NCBI RefSeq assembly: GCF_000582685.1
Contig: NZ_KK073769.1
Span: 912,186 to 976,185, forward strand
Direction: 5' to 3'
Source: [Scytonema hofmanni] UTEX 2349
GTDB taxonomy: Bacteria; Cyanobacteriota; Cyanobacteriia; Cyanobacteriales; Nostocaceae
Length of the DNA stretch: 64,000 nt
This document shows positions 1-7,140 of the stretch, in pieces. Every line of letters starts with the position of its first letter. Within the stretch, counting starts at the first letter, position 1. The notes beneath the pieces are model-generated. The model saw only the letters and a program-made list of their open reading frames with translations. It searched no databases and was not told where the DNA came from. The position numbers were made by a program, and so were the translations under genes.

Positions 1-1
1 A

Positions 2-208
2 TCTCCTCTTGAGCGAGAAAAAAACTTAGCAAAAGCTTTTGGTTTAGGGAAAGATTTTTCTCAGTGTCGTCCAGATGTGCCAGTATTGTTAATTGACGAC
101 ATTTGCACTAGTGGTGCTACTGCTAAATCTGCGGTGGAAGTACTTCATCAATGTGGAATTGCCGTAGAGGGAATAGCAGCGATCGCTACTCCTGTAAAAG
201 AAAGATAA
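2..208 (+). CDS. ComF-type phosphoribosyltransferase family protein, C-terminal part
   Basis: This is the tail of a gene that begins before the window, open from base 2 to a TAA at 206-208. The 68 visible residues contain VLLIDDICTSGAT, the PRPP-binding loop of type I phosphoribosyltransferases, followed by a helix and a short strand as at the C-terminus of ComF/GntX proteins. ComF homologues are tied to DNA uptake in naturally competent bacteria, but many cyanobacterial copies are uncharacterised. The family assignment rests on this one motif and on its closeness to the C-terminus. The N-terminal zinc-finger half cannot be seen, so a different phosphoribosyltransferase remains possible. Confidence 0.75.
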   Translation, partial: SPLEREKNLAKAFGLGKDFSQCRPDVPVLLIDDICTSGATAKSAVEVLHQCGIAVEGIAAIATPVKER

Positions 209-289
209 ACAAAGAATATGTAGGCAAGCTATGCTTGAGAAATCTATAATTAACCAGATTATACTGTTTTTGTGGGAACACTGCTGGGA

Positions 290-748
290 ATGAGAAGTAA
301 AGCTTTCGGGACAAGTTTGAGGCAAGTAATAATTGTTCCTGCTACATTGCTGGCAATTGGTATGAGTACAACAGCAGCTTTTGCTCAAAATAAGTTGTAT
401 ACTCCTATACCTTTACCTAATAGCGCGGAAATTTCTGATACGCTTTCAGATAAAGACATTCCCACCGGTCAAGGTGGCTTTGCCCGTGATTACCTTGTGA
501 GACTGACCAAGGGTGATAATCTCGCAGTTGATCTGTCATCTGACAGCTTTGATGCCATCATCACCCTGCTAGCACCTGATGGATCGACAGTAGCAGAAAA
601 TGATGACGGTCCCGATGGTAGCAGTAATTCCCTGCTGTTCACCCGCATTACACAAACAGGAAATTATATCATTCGTGTCAGGTCTTTCGGAGAAACTGGA
701 GTTGGCGTCTATAAACTGAAAGTGACAAAGTTGCAACCAATTAAATAG
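290..748 (+). CDS. Secreted protein with PPC (pre-peptidase C-terminal) domain
   Basis: The 152-residue product starts with a signal peptide (basic MRSK start, hydrophobic VIIVPATLLAIG, AFAQ cleavage-like end near residue 33). The rest forms one beta-sandwich PPC domain, recognisable by LTKGDNLAVDLSS, FDAIITLLAPDGSTVAENDDG and the closing GNYIIRVRSFGETGVGVYKL. PPC domains usually sit behind secreted peptidases; here there is no enzymatic domain, so it is probably a small periplasmic or extracellular binding protein. I chose the ATG at 290 because it opens the signal peptide directly; an in-frame GTG at 272 would add six residues with no better ribosome site. It is followed by interspersed repeats. 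Confidence 0.78.
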   Translation: MRSKAFGTSLRQVIIVPATLLAIGMSTTAAFAQNKLYTPIPLPNSAEISDTLSDKDIPTGQGGFARDYLVRLTKGDNLAVDLSSDSFDAIITLLAPDGSTVAENDDGPDGSSNSLLFTRITQTGNYIIRVRSFGETGVGVYKLKVTKLQPIK

Positions 749-788
749 ACATCTCCAGAATTTAATTATGCGTTGCCCTGAAACCCTC

Positions 789-817
789 GTAGAGACGTTC
801 CACCGGAACGTCTTTAC
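789..817. repeat. Interspersed palindromic repeat, GACGTTCC family
   Basis: The arms GTAGAGACGTTCC and GGAACGTCTTTAC flank three central bases. Just before it (747-759) lies AGACATCTCCAGA, which recurs in the repeat cluster at 27.3-27.6 kb. Similar palindromes lie at 13005, 59452 and 63457. It stands between the PPC gene and the convergent cobS and could also act as a bidirectional terminator. Confidence 0.8.
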
Positions 818-859
818 ATTATGCGTTGCCCGAAACCTTTTCGCAAAACCCAAAATCGT

Positions 860-1630
860 TCACAGTGCCGTTAGCATACAGAGAAATAAAGCTTCAGTCC
901 ATTCAACCACTGCACCGTATGTATCTCCTGTATGTCCCCCTAATTTGTAATTAAACCAAGCACCAGTCACAAAAGCGATCGCACTTCCTGTCAGTGTCAT
1001 CCCTAATGCAAAAAGTAGGCGTTTGTCTGTTAAAATTTCTAAACCACTTAAACTCAACAGCAGCAATAATCCTGGTAAGCAATCTTTATAAGAACGAATT
1101 GCTTCTTTATGAAATGCACCTTTACCAGTTAATTTGAGGTAAGGATATTGAGCGATCGCCAAAATTTGACCCCAACGTCCCCATCCACAAGCAGCCATCA
1201 AAACTAACCAGCGGTTTTGGTGGATGTCTGTCAATGCGGTTGTTTTTAATAATAGCAAGGCGATCGCTGCCATTGCCCCAAACGCACCTGTCGCACTATC
1301 TGTCATCACCTCCAATCGTCGTTCTTTGTCACCTACCGCTAACCCATCAGCAGTATCCATTACCCCATCTAAATGCAGTCCTCCCGTAATCGCAATCCAA
1401 ACACTGACAACTAAGGCACTACGAGTTAATACTGGCATACCCAGATAATTCATTCCAGTATCAAATAGCCCCAAAATTCCCCCAATCATCAACCCGATCG
1501 CCGGCGCAAAGCGTGCAACCTGGGAAAAGTCTAAATTGTCCAGATATGGCAAAGGTATCGCAGTATAAAATATTACGGAAGCTGCTATTTGGGACAAACT
1601 TTTTTTCCACCACTGCTCTTCATTGGTCAT
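860..1630 (-). CDS. cobS: Adenosylcobinamide-GDP ribazoletransferase (cobalamin synthase)
   Basis: CobS joins adenosylcobinamide-GDP to alpha-ribazole, the last assembly step of the cobalamin lower-ligand pathway, at the inner membrane. The 256 residues show the family hallmarks: the IPLPYL segment near residue 28, GGLHLDGVMDTADGL near residues 85-100 (acidic metal-binding residues), then DSATGAFGAMA, with several hydrophobic membrane segments throughout. Length is normal for the family. It has no cobalamin gene directly beside it; the adenosyltransferase cobO lies 27 kb away. No cobalamin riboswitch could be recognised upstream. The ATG at 1630 gives a sensible cytoplasmic N-terminus. Confidence 0.93.
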   Translation of the reverse strand: MTNEEQWWKKSLSQIAASVIFYTAIPLPYLDNLDFSQVARFAPAIGLMIGGILGLFDTGMNYLGMPVLTRSALVVSVWIAITGGLHLDGVMDTADGLAVGDKERRLEVMTDSATGAFGAMAAIALLLLKTTALTDIHQNRWLVLMAACGWGRWGQILAIAQYPYLKLTGKGAFHKEAIRSYKDCLPGLLLLLSLSGLEILTDKRLLFALGMTLTGSAIAFVTGAWFNYKLGGHTGDTYGAVVEWTEALFLCMLTAL

Positions 1631-2055
1631 ATTTGTTACCTTATTTCTCAGTCATTAGTCATTAGCATTTTTACAGATGACAAATAACAAAAAATAAAGC
1701 ACAAATGAAGAATGAGGCTGAAAATTCCCGCACAGGGAGCAGCATCAAATTTTAAAGCTTAAAATAAGATTTACTAGCATGATAAATTCTCCCGGAAAAT
1801 TTTGTTATCCTTATCTCAGTTCTTAACTAAAAATGCATAGCATAAAAATAAACTTCATAATTATTTCCCGAAGTAGCAATTTAATCAGTGGCAGTTCCGT
1901 TGTACCGATTTTTCACTAATAACTTATCTCAAATTATTAGTTACTCGCCCGACAAATAAGTTGATAATTATTTAAATGTAGGGTTTAGCTCTATCTGTTC
2001 AATTGACTGTTTAGCTGTGTTGTACTTCACCTTCGCGCACTCAAGCTATTTAATT
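1631..2055. other. Divergent intergenic region between cobS and the ORF before tgt
   Basis: About 425 bases of AT-rich DNA between divergent genes, so it should hold promoters for both. I see no open frame, no strong hairpin and no recognisable riboswitch. A GCCACTG heptamer on the minus strand near 1890-1905 resembles one cobalamin riboswitch box, but the rest of that fold is absent. Confidence 0.5.
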
Positions 2056-2508
2056 ATGAGCCACCATCTACCCGACACCAAGATCCCAGCACCGTGCATC
2101 ATTAACACGGGCGTAATTGTAAATAAGCTCGATATACGACGATTGTTGACGGATTTAGGTCGCGTCCACTACATTTACACCCAAGATGGCAAATTGCAGA
2201 GCGAGGGTGACGGGGACGTAATGGAAGTGTTTGCGAATCCACGACGGTCTACACTCGTAGCTAACCATGCTCTTTATTTAAATGTTTCTAGCTTCGATTA
2301 TTTGGAATTAAAACAGTCTCCGCAGCAGCAAAGCTTTTTTGATTTGGTGCAAGAAGGAACCTGTCTGCGACTTATTCCTTTGTCTACCCCTTTACAAGAG
2401 CGACGCGATCGCAACTTGAATGTCACCACCATTGAAGCCATGATGGAGCAGGTACTATCAGCTAGGTGGGATGCAGAAATTGACGATGACGGTTCTGATT
2501 CGTTTTAA
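2056..2508 (+). CDS. Conserved hypothetical protein preceding tgt
   Basis: I do not recognise a named family. The 150-residue product is soluble, without signal peptide or membrane segments, and has an acidic tail (DAEIDDDGSDSF). Internal stretches such as VHYIYTQDGKLQSEGDGD and ATLVANHALYLNVSSFDYLEL-like strands suggest a compact alpha/beta fold. The reading frame is rich in HIP1 octamers and codes in the same style as its neighbours, which supports a real gene. I chose the ATG at 2056; a TTG at 2017 would add 13 residues. It ends before an octamer repeat and the downstream tgt, so the two may be co-transcribed, but the function remains unknown. Confidence 0.6.
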   Translation: MSHHLPDTKIPAPCIINTGVIVNKLDIRRLLTDLGRVHYIYTQDGKLQSEGDGDVMEVFANPRRSTLVANHALYLNVSSFDYLELKQSPQQQSFFDLVQEGTCLRLIPLSTPLQERRDRNLNVTTIEAMMEQVLSARWDAEIDDDGSDSF

Positions 2509-2542
2509 AGTCAAGAGTCAAGAGTCAAGACTTAAATCCTCC

Positions 2543-2582
2543 TTGTCTCCTTGTCTCCTTGTCTCCTTGTCCCCTTGTCTCC
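2543..2582. repeat. Octamer tandem repeat (TTGTCTCC), about 5 copies
   Basis: Four or five head-to-tail copies of TTGTCTCC (the fourth reads TTGTCCCC), preceded by a triplet of GTCAAGA at 2510-2530. This is the short tandemly repeated repetitive (STRR) type known from filamentous cyanobacteria. It lies directly upstream of tgt and is open in the tgt frame, so an automatic start call would wrongly translate it. Confidence 0.85.
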
Positions 2583-2620
2583 CCATCCCCCCCTCTCCCC
2601 ATCACCCCATCTGTTTTATT

Positions 2621-3772
2621 TTGAGTTCTACATTCTCTTTTCAATGCCTTGCTTGCTGTAGCCAGACAAAAGCGCGGGCTGGGGTGTTTTTTACGCCTCA
2701 TGGTATCGTTGAAACTCCACGGTTTATGCCGGTGGGAACCCTCGCAAATGTCAAAACTTTGACACCTGCCCAATTAAAAGACACTGGGGCGCAAATGGTG
2801 TTATCAAATACTTATCATCTCCATCTGCAACCGGGTGAAGCGATTGTGGCTGGGGGTGGAGGGTTACATAAGTTTATGGGTTGGAATGGTCCAATGCTGA
2901 CAGATTCTGGTGGGTTTCAAGTTTTCAGCTTGAGCGAAATGCGAAAAATCACTGAAGAGGGTGTAGTATTTCGTTCACCTCATGATGGTCAGATTATTAA
3001 CTTAACACCAGAGCGCTCAATTGAGATTCAGAATACTCTGGGGGCAGATGTGATTATGGCGTTTGATGAATGTCCGCCTTATCCAGCTACTCGCGAAGAG
3101 GTGGAAGCAGCTACATCGCGTACTTATCGCTGGTTACAACGTTGTATTGCGGCGCATCAACGCAGCGATCAGGCGTTGTTTGGTATTGTACAGGGAGGCG
3201 TGTATTTAGATTTGCGTTCTCAGGCTGCTGTGGCTTTGGCTGAGTTAGATTTGCCCGGATATGCGATTGGTGGTGTGAGTGTGGGAGAACCGCCAGAATT
3301 AATTGCGAATATTGTCCAAGCGACAGCCCCACTTTTACCACCAAATAAGCCGCGTTATTTGATGGGTGTAGGTACTTATCGAGAGATGGCGATCGCCATC
3401 GCTTCTGGCATAGATTTATTTGATTGCGTAATTCCTACTCGTTGGGCGAGACATGGTACAGCGATGGTACAAGGCGATCGCTGGAATTTGAAAAATGCTA
3501 AATTTCGTGAAGATTTTACGCCATTAGATGAAACTTGTGGTTGTTACACTTGCCAAAACTTCAGCCGTGCGTACATATCTCATTTAGTGCGATCGCAAGA
3601 AATTTTGGCTTACACTTTGTTGAGTATTCACAACATCACCGAACTGATAGGTTTTACGCAAAAGATAAGAGAGGCTATTTTAGGCGATCGCTTCGCCACA
3701 GAATTCGCTCACTGGCTTACTCCACCAGATGGAGTGATGGGAGATGGGAAGATAGGGAAAGGTTATTACTAA
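2621..3772 (+). CDS. tgt: Queuine/preQ1 tRNA-guanine transglycosylase
   Basis: Tgt exchanges guanine 34 of tRNAs with GUN anticodons for the queuosine precursor. The sequence shows the nucleophile region and base pocket: MLTDSGGFQVFSL, IMAFDECPPYP, ALFGIVQGG, YAIGGVSVGEP, YLMGVGTYREM and DLFDCVIPTRWARHG. The zinc site CGCYTCQNFSRAYISHL is near the C-terminus. The open frame runs back to 2471 through the octamer repeat, which gives implausible serine/proline-rich residues. I therefore prefer the TTG at 2621, giving MSSTFSFQCLACCS and a normal length of about 383 residues. No clear ribosome site is visible. psbK follows, an arrangement seen in other cyanobacteria. Confidence 0.94.
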   Translation: MSSTFSFQCLACCSQTKARAGVFFTPHGIVETPRFMPVGTLANVKTLTPAQLKDTGAQMVLSNTYHLHLQPGEAIVAGGGGLHKFMGWNGPMLTDSGGFQVFSLSEMRKITEEGVVFRSPHDGQIINLTPERSIEIQNTLGADVIMAFDECPPYPATREEVEAATSRTYRWLQRCIAAHQRSDQALFGIVQGGVYLDLRSQAAVALAELDLPGYAIGGVSVGEPPELIANIVQATAPLLPPNKPRYLMGVGTYREMAIAIASGIDLFDCVIPTRWARHGTAMVQGDRWNLKNAKFREDFTPLDETCGCYTCQNFSRAYISHLVRSQEILAYTLLSIHNITELIGFTQKIREAILGDRFATEFAHWLTPPDGVMGDGKIGKGYY

Positions 3773-3774
3773 TT

Positions 3775-3830
3775 CCCAATGCCCAATGCCCAATGCCCAA
3801 TGCCCAATGCCCAATGCCCAATGCCCAATG
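3775..3830. repeat. Heptamer tandem repeat (CCCAATG), 8 copies
   Basis: Eight perfect head-to-tail copies of CCCAATG begin two bases after the tgt stop codon. The same heptamer reappears at about 13780-13800 before the ABC ATPase gene. This is a typical STRR element of heterocystous cyanobacteria, prone to copy-number change. Confidence 0.95.
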
Positions 3831-3915
3831 CACTAAGAATTAACAACGTCACCAATGCGTGTTAAGATACTTCTCAATTATGAAAGCTGTGTTGGATAGG
3901 TGGATTTAAACGAAC

Positions 3916-4053
3916 ATGGAAGCTGCACTCTTATTAGCAAAATTGCCGGAAGCGTACCAAATTTTCGATCCATTGGTAGACGTTCTACCAATCATTCCCG
4001 TTTTCTTTTTGTTGCTAGCTTTCGTTTGGCAAGCAGCAGTAGGTTTTAGGTAA
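3916..4053 (+). CDS. psbK: Photosystem II reaction centre protein K
   Basis: The 45-residue product MEAALLLAKLPEAYQIFDPL... is PsbK, a single-span subunit of photosystem II near CP43. The first eight or nine residues form the leader that is processed off. The mature part carries KLPEAYQIFDPLVDVLP and the transmembrane helix IPVFFLLLAFVWQAAVGFR. Length and both ends match the family. It lies 143 bases after tgt and is followed by a hairpin terminator at 4105, so it may be transcribed with tgt or from its own promoter in the gap. Confidence 0.96.
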   Translation: MEAALLLAKLPEAYQIFDPLVDVLPIIPVFFLLLAFVWQAAVGFR

Positions 4054-4104
4054 GCTAAATATTTGGCTTTGGTGGTAACGCCACAATTGAGTTAAATTTT
4101 ACGG

Positions 4105-4132
4105 GACAGGCATGTTGCCTGTCTTATTTTTT
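4105..4132 (+). terminator. Rho-independent terminator after psbK
   Basis: The stem GACAGGC / GCCTGTC with a five-base loop (ATGTT) is followed by TTATTTTTT. It lies about 50 bases beyond the psbK stop codon. Confidence 0.85.
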
Positions 4133-4250
4133 GGATCAGCATGTTTTATTAAATTTATATTTATTAATATTTTGTAATATTTTCATATAATGAGTTAAGA
4201 TACCGAATCAAGCCAAATCAAGACTCAGCCTGAAAAATCACTAAACAGCA

Positions 4251-4547
4251 ATGGGTAACATCAAATTCGTTAAAGAAAATAAAGAAGTAATAGCAGCAAA
4301 TGGTGCTAATTTGCGGCTTAAAGCCATGCAAAACAATATTGATATCTATAAACTTATCGGCAAGATGACGAATTGTGGCGGTGGTGGTAATTGTGGCACT
4401 TGTATTGTTGAGATAGCCGAAGGAATGGAAAATCTTTCCCAGCGCACAGATACAGAAAACCGGATGTTGAAGAAAAAGCCGGAAAATTATCGCCTTGCTT
4501 GTCAAACTGTGGTTAATGGTGCAGTCAGCGTAGTCACAAAGCCGTGA
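4251..4547 (+). CDS. 2Fe-2S ferredoxin
   Basis: A 98-residue soluble one-electron carrier. Four cysteines match a 2Fe-2S ferredoxin: C42, C48 and C51 in NCGGGGNCGTC and C84 in YRLACQT. The C-x5-C-x2-C spacing differs from the C-x4-C-x2-C of the main photosynthetic ferredoxin PetF, so this is one of the minor ferredoxins, closer in pattern to adrenodoxin-type proteins. The redox partner cannot be told from the context. The ATG at 4251 follows AAACAGCA without a strong ribosome site. The gene stands alone between the psbK terminator and a decayed insertion element. Confidence 0.88.
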   Translation: MGNIKFVKENKEVIAANGANLRLKAMQNNIDIYKLIGKMTNCGGGGNCGTCIVEIAEGMENLSQRTDTENRMLKKKPENYRLACQTVVNGAVSVVTKP

Positions 4548-4548
4548 A

Positions 4549-4842
4549 CTACCCAACACTGACAGGAGTACCTGTACAGTGTGGGCTTCCAGCTTCACGG
4601 ACAGTCGCCTCTACGGAGGTCTTGCGATCCCGCTTTGGTCTTACAGTCCACTTACCATAATTAGTTTCCCAATCATGCCAGAGGTGGGTCTGTCCGCAAG
4701 CTTTTGCTACATTACAGAAGCCAGATCCGGTATGCCCTACCGTACTGTTTCGACCATATATCTTGGTTTTCTGGTACTTGATGCTTAAAGATTTTACCCG
4801 TGCAAGCATTCCTGCACAGAACCCCCTATCTTCAGTTTTCAA
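4549..4842 (-). pseudogene. Remnant resembling the C-terminal tail of an IS200/IS605 TnpB
   Basis: The minus-strand frame ends in a tail (TVGHTGSG..., then KACGQTHLW, RKTSVEA and REAGSPHCTG) that resembles the variable C-terminal tail of cyanobacterial TnpB proteins. The RuvC-like catalytic core and zinc ribbon, which should precede it, are absent: only about 95 codons are open, and the start side runs into the regulatory region of the RHH gene. I read it as an internally deleted, immobile element. The family call rests on tail resemblance only; the peptide could also be a chance frame. Confidence 0.45.
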
Positions 4843-4878
4843 GGTGCGATGCCTCTCGGCTCTGGGTTTTTAAAGTGG

Positions 4879-4936
4879 TTGAATACCCTACCCACTAAAA
4901 TAATGATAGCATTTGTGAGTAGAATTTACTCACAAA
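4879..4936 (+). promoter_or_regulatory. Promoter and palindromic operator of the RHH gene
   Basis: A TTGAAT box at 4879-4884 and a TAATGA box at 4901-4906 are separated by 16 bases. They are followed by a perfect inverted repeat, TTTGTGAGTA at 4912-4921 and TACTCACAAA at 4927-4936, with a five-base spacer. The right arm touches the ATG at 4937. The position fits repression by the encoded RHH protein itself, but the same palindrome in RNA would sequester the start region. Confidence 0.6.
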
Positions 4937-5077
4937 ATGGAAGAAGTTCGGTTAAACGTTAGACTACCAAAGGATGAGATGCAGATTTTGGAAAAGTACG
5001 CCAAGGAAACAAGACGAACAAAAACAGACTTAGTTCGTGAATGGATACGCTCATTAGAAAAGAAGGACTGCACCTAA
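4937..5077 (+). CDS. Ribbon-helix-helix (CopG/Arc-type) small DNA-binding protein
   Basis: The 46-residue protein has the ribbon-helix-helix layout: a beta strand EVRLNVRLPKDE, helix 1 MQILEKYAKETRRT and helix 2 KTDLVREWIRSLEKK. It would bind DNA as a dimer through the strand pair. Proteins like this accompany IS200/IS605-type elements and also serve as antitoxins; no toxin gene adjoins it here. A perfect 10-bp inverted repeat ends exactly at its start codon, which suggests autoregulation. A bulged hairpin (5095-5116) resembling the end of an IS200/IS605 element follows the stop codon. It is too short for the usual 60-codon cut-off. Confidence 0.72.
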   Translation: MEEVRLNVRLPKDEMQILEKYAKETRRTKTDLVREWIRSLEKKDCT

Positions 5078-5094
5078 AGGTGCTACGCATTCAT

Positions 5095-5116
5095 CCCACG
5101 GCTAAAAGCCGATGGG
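5095..5116 (+). repeat. Hairpin resembling an IS200/IS605 end
   Basis: CCCA-CGGCT pairs with AGCCG-A-TGGG through one bulged base, followed by CTTTCTGC. Cyanobacterial IS200/IS605 elements commonly end in such a CATCCCACGGCT...GGGCTTTCTGC hairpin. It may equally terminate the RHH transcript. Confidence 0.5.
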
Positions 5117-5215
5117 CTTTCTGCTCCCAAATCTGTAAAATATTTGGGCTGACTCGGACAACTATAATGCTATTCTAAAGTTGTTAACTGGAAATAAAAG
5201 AGAGGCTATCTTGCC

Positions 5216-5332
5216 ATGCAAGTTAATGAGCTTGGGTTCGTAGCGAGCATTTTGTTCGTACTAGTTCCCGCTGTGTTTTTACTGATTCTTTACATCCAAA
5301 CTGCCAGCCGCGAAGGTGGAAAAGATAATTAA
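5216..5332 (+). CDS. psbM: Photosystem II reaction centre protein M
   Basis: The 38-residue MQVNELGFVASILFVLVPAV... product is PsbM, a single-helix subunit at the dimer interface of photosystem II. The conserved N-terminal MQVN-LGF, the transmembrane segment with FVLVPAVFLLILYI, and the QTASRE end are all present; the tail GGKDN is a few residues longer than in some species. A purine-rich AGAGAGG lies 11 bases before the ATG. The gene is monocistronic: a strong terminator starts 18 bases after its stop codon. Confidence 0.97.
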   Translation: MQVNELGFVASILFVLVPAVFLLILYIQTASREGGKDN

Positions 5333-5350
5333 TTTCGGTATAAAATAAAG

Positions 5351-5380
5351 AACCCCTGCACTTGTAGTGTAGGGGTTTTT
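5351..5380 (+). terminator. Rho-independent terminator after psbM
   Basis: AACCCCTGCACT pairs with AGTGTAGGGGTT around a short loop, followed by a T-run. It is placed correctly for psbM. Confidence 0.92.
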
Positions 5381-5518
5381 ATCGTCGCTTCGCTCCTGGG
5401 TGTGGGGTATAGGGTGTCGGGTGTGGGGAAAGAAATATAGAGTTATTTGAACAAATTTGTATTTTATTTCCATACCCTACACCCCACACCGTACCCCCTA
5501 CACCCTGTTCAATTATGG

Positions 5519-6370
5519 TTAAGCTTCGGTTCTGGCTAGCAATACCGGACAAGTAGCATTAACACGAACGTAGTCAGATAAAGAAGAACCTATTAGTCTG
5601 TCTATATCTACAAAACTCTTGGCAATTGAAGGACGGCGATCAGGCGAACCGAGTAATAATAAGTCTATATTCAATTCTTCTGCCAAACGACAAATTTCTT
5701 CACCGGTTTTGCCACTACTACTGTAACAACGAACTGGTACACTAGATTTTTTCGCTTCTGCAACTGCTGCTGCTAAAACTGGATTTTTTTCGGAACTAAC
5801 TTCGGTTATTTCCGATTGTTTGCCGCGTAAATCTGTATCAACATTAGCAAGAATTAACTGCCCGCTGGCAATACCTTGCAATAAGAATGTAGCCAATTTT
5901 AAACAGTATTTTGCAGCATCAGATTCATCCATTGCCACCATAATGCGCTTAATATTTTTGACATAAATGTCATCTTTTACCAGCAACATCGGACGAGAAG
6001 ATAACTGAAAAACGTACTGACTAACTGAGTTCGATAAAATTGATTGCAGTCGCTTAAGTCCGCGTGAACCCATGATGATCAAATCAGCATCGATTTCATC
6101 AGCGACTTGACAAACTACATCTTTGGGATCTCCTTGCCGCAAAATTGAAGAAATCTGGCTAGGATCTAAGTTTAAAATTTGAATTGCATTAGCTAATATT
6201 CTACCACCTTCTTCCCACTTAGCTGTCATTGCTTCACTGCTCGTTTTCCCAGATACAACGTGCAAAACTGTAACTTTTGCCTTTTGGATGGATGGCAATT
6301 GTGTTAAAGTTTTTAACATTTCTTCAGCGTGTCCCAATCCAGAGACAGCGAGCAAAATTTTTTGGATCAT
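5519..6370 (-). CDS. Tandem-domain universal stress protein
   Basis: Two UspA domains follow each other in 283 residues. Domain 1 (about 1-135) begins MIQKILLAVSGLGHAEEML and holds DLIIMGSRGLKRL, an ATP-loop-like motif in which the usual final G is replaced (LSNSVS). Domain 2 begins KRIMVAMDESDAAKYCLKLA and holds DLLLLGSPDRR. The second loop therefore departs from GxxG, so nucleotide binding is uncertain. I chose the ATG at 6370 because UspA domains start with a strand of the type MIQKILLAV; in-frame ATGs at 6406 and 6421 would only add a disordered leader. It appears to be monocistronic. Confidence 0.88.
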   Translation of the reverse strand: MIQKILLAVSGLGHAEEMLKTLTQLPSIQKAKVTVLHVVSGKTSSEAMTAKWEEGGRILANAIQILNLDPSQISSILRQGDPKDVVCQVADEIDADLIIMGSRGLKRLQSILSNSVSQYVFQLSSRPMLLVKDDIYVKNIKRIMVAMDESDAAKYCLKLATFLLQGIASGQLILANVDTDLRGKQSEITEVSSEKNPVLAAAVAEAKKSSVPVRCYSSSGKTGEEICRLAEELNIDLLLLGSPDRRPSIAKSFVDIDRLIGSSLSDYVRVNATCPVLLARTEA

Positions 6371-6799
6371 GTTACCTTCTGTTGTTAAGTTTGCTATGGT
6401 TTTCATCGCTTTGCTCAACAACCTAGCAAGTAAATGGCTACAAATAAACTTTTGTAATTGTTTTTTAACTACATGACAAATATAAACAAGTTACATTTAT
6501 TTGCACCAAGTTACTTAAATTATCATCTAGGCTCCTAAGGATTAAGCATACTTCCAATTTTGCACTTTTAAGTTAACTATTTATGATTATTTTTATTAGT
6601 TTTAATCTATGTTAATTATTCTTAATTAAAGAACGATTAAGTATTGCAAAAAAGTAGGATAAATAATGAATAATTTTTATCCGTTGAATTAAACCTCGTC
6701 TACCTTGAGAACCGTAGTTTTCTGCCAAGACTTAAATAGGTGCAACCGAAGCGTCAATTGGGACACATCTGAATAAGAGTGAAACTCCTTCTTTTCAAC

Positions 6800-6886
6800 A
6801 TGGACGACGATCATTTTGATTGGCTACAGGTTCAGCTTAATAATATAAATTTTTATTTAGCTCTAGTAAACTCTCCTGTTTACTAG
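6800..6886 (+). CDS. Possible 28-residue small protein
   Basis: An ATG opens 28 codons (MDDDHFDWLQVQLNNINF..., ending in NSPVY). The TAG stop codon is the last part of a perfect 9-bp hairpin that looks like a terminator, so the reading frame and the terminator overlap exactly. No ribosome site is clear, and I recognise no family. The region could instead be a small regulatory RNA ending at the hairpin. There is no other gene between 6371 and 7140. Confidence 0.3.
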   Translation: MDDDHFDWLQVQLNNINFYLALVNSPVY

Positions 6887-6894
6887 TTCTTTTG
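6863..6894 (+). terminator. Hairpin terminator of a small transcript
   Basis: The perfect arms CTAGTAAAC and GTTTACTAG (6863-6871, 6878-6886) enclose six bases and are followed by TTCTTTTG. No annotated gene precedes it on this strand except the 28-codon frame, which suggests an unrecognised short transcript starting near 6650-6780. Confidence 0.6.
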
Positions 6895-6951
6895 TACTAA
6901 ATATGTCCGTTTCCTTGGAGTGTGATAGTTTGGGGTGCGGAATAAGGGAAC

Positions 6952-7058
6952 TATAGCGCTTCTCGTTTGAATCAAATACAGATTTATCTGCGTCCATCTG
7001 CGTTCATCTGCGTTTCCTTAATTCTTTGATGTATTGCACCCAACTGAGAAGCGCTATA
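6952..7058. repeat. 107-bp MITE-like element with 13-bp terminal inverted repeats
   Basis: TATAGCGCTTCTC at the left end matches GAGAAGCGCTATA at the right end perfectly. The interior carries ATCTGCGT-type short repeats. There is no coding potential; the whole could fold into a long hairpin. Confidence 0.75.
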
Positions 7059-7140
7059 TTTATTACCCCTGAAGAAATCCAGGGTAACTAATTTATAATC
7101 CGATAAATTTTAAGTATTGCGAAAGTTTCACCTACTAAAA

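Noticed and set aside
1885..1925. GCCACTG on the minus strand before cobS as a cobalamin riboswitch box
   Set aside because: The other conserved riboswitch boxes and the surrounding helices are not recognisable, so a seven-base match is not meaningful.
2525..2773. Minus-strand 82-codon frame overlapping the tgt start
   Set aside because: It is the antisense of the octamer array and of the tgt N-terminus, with repetitive GDKETRRQG residues and no domain.
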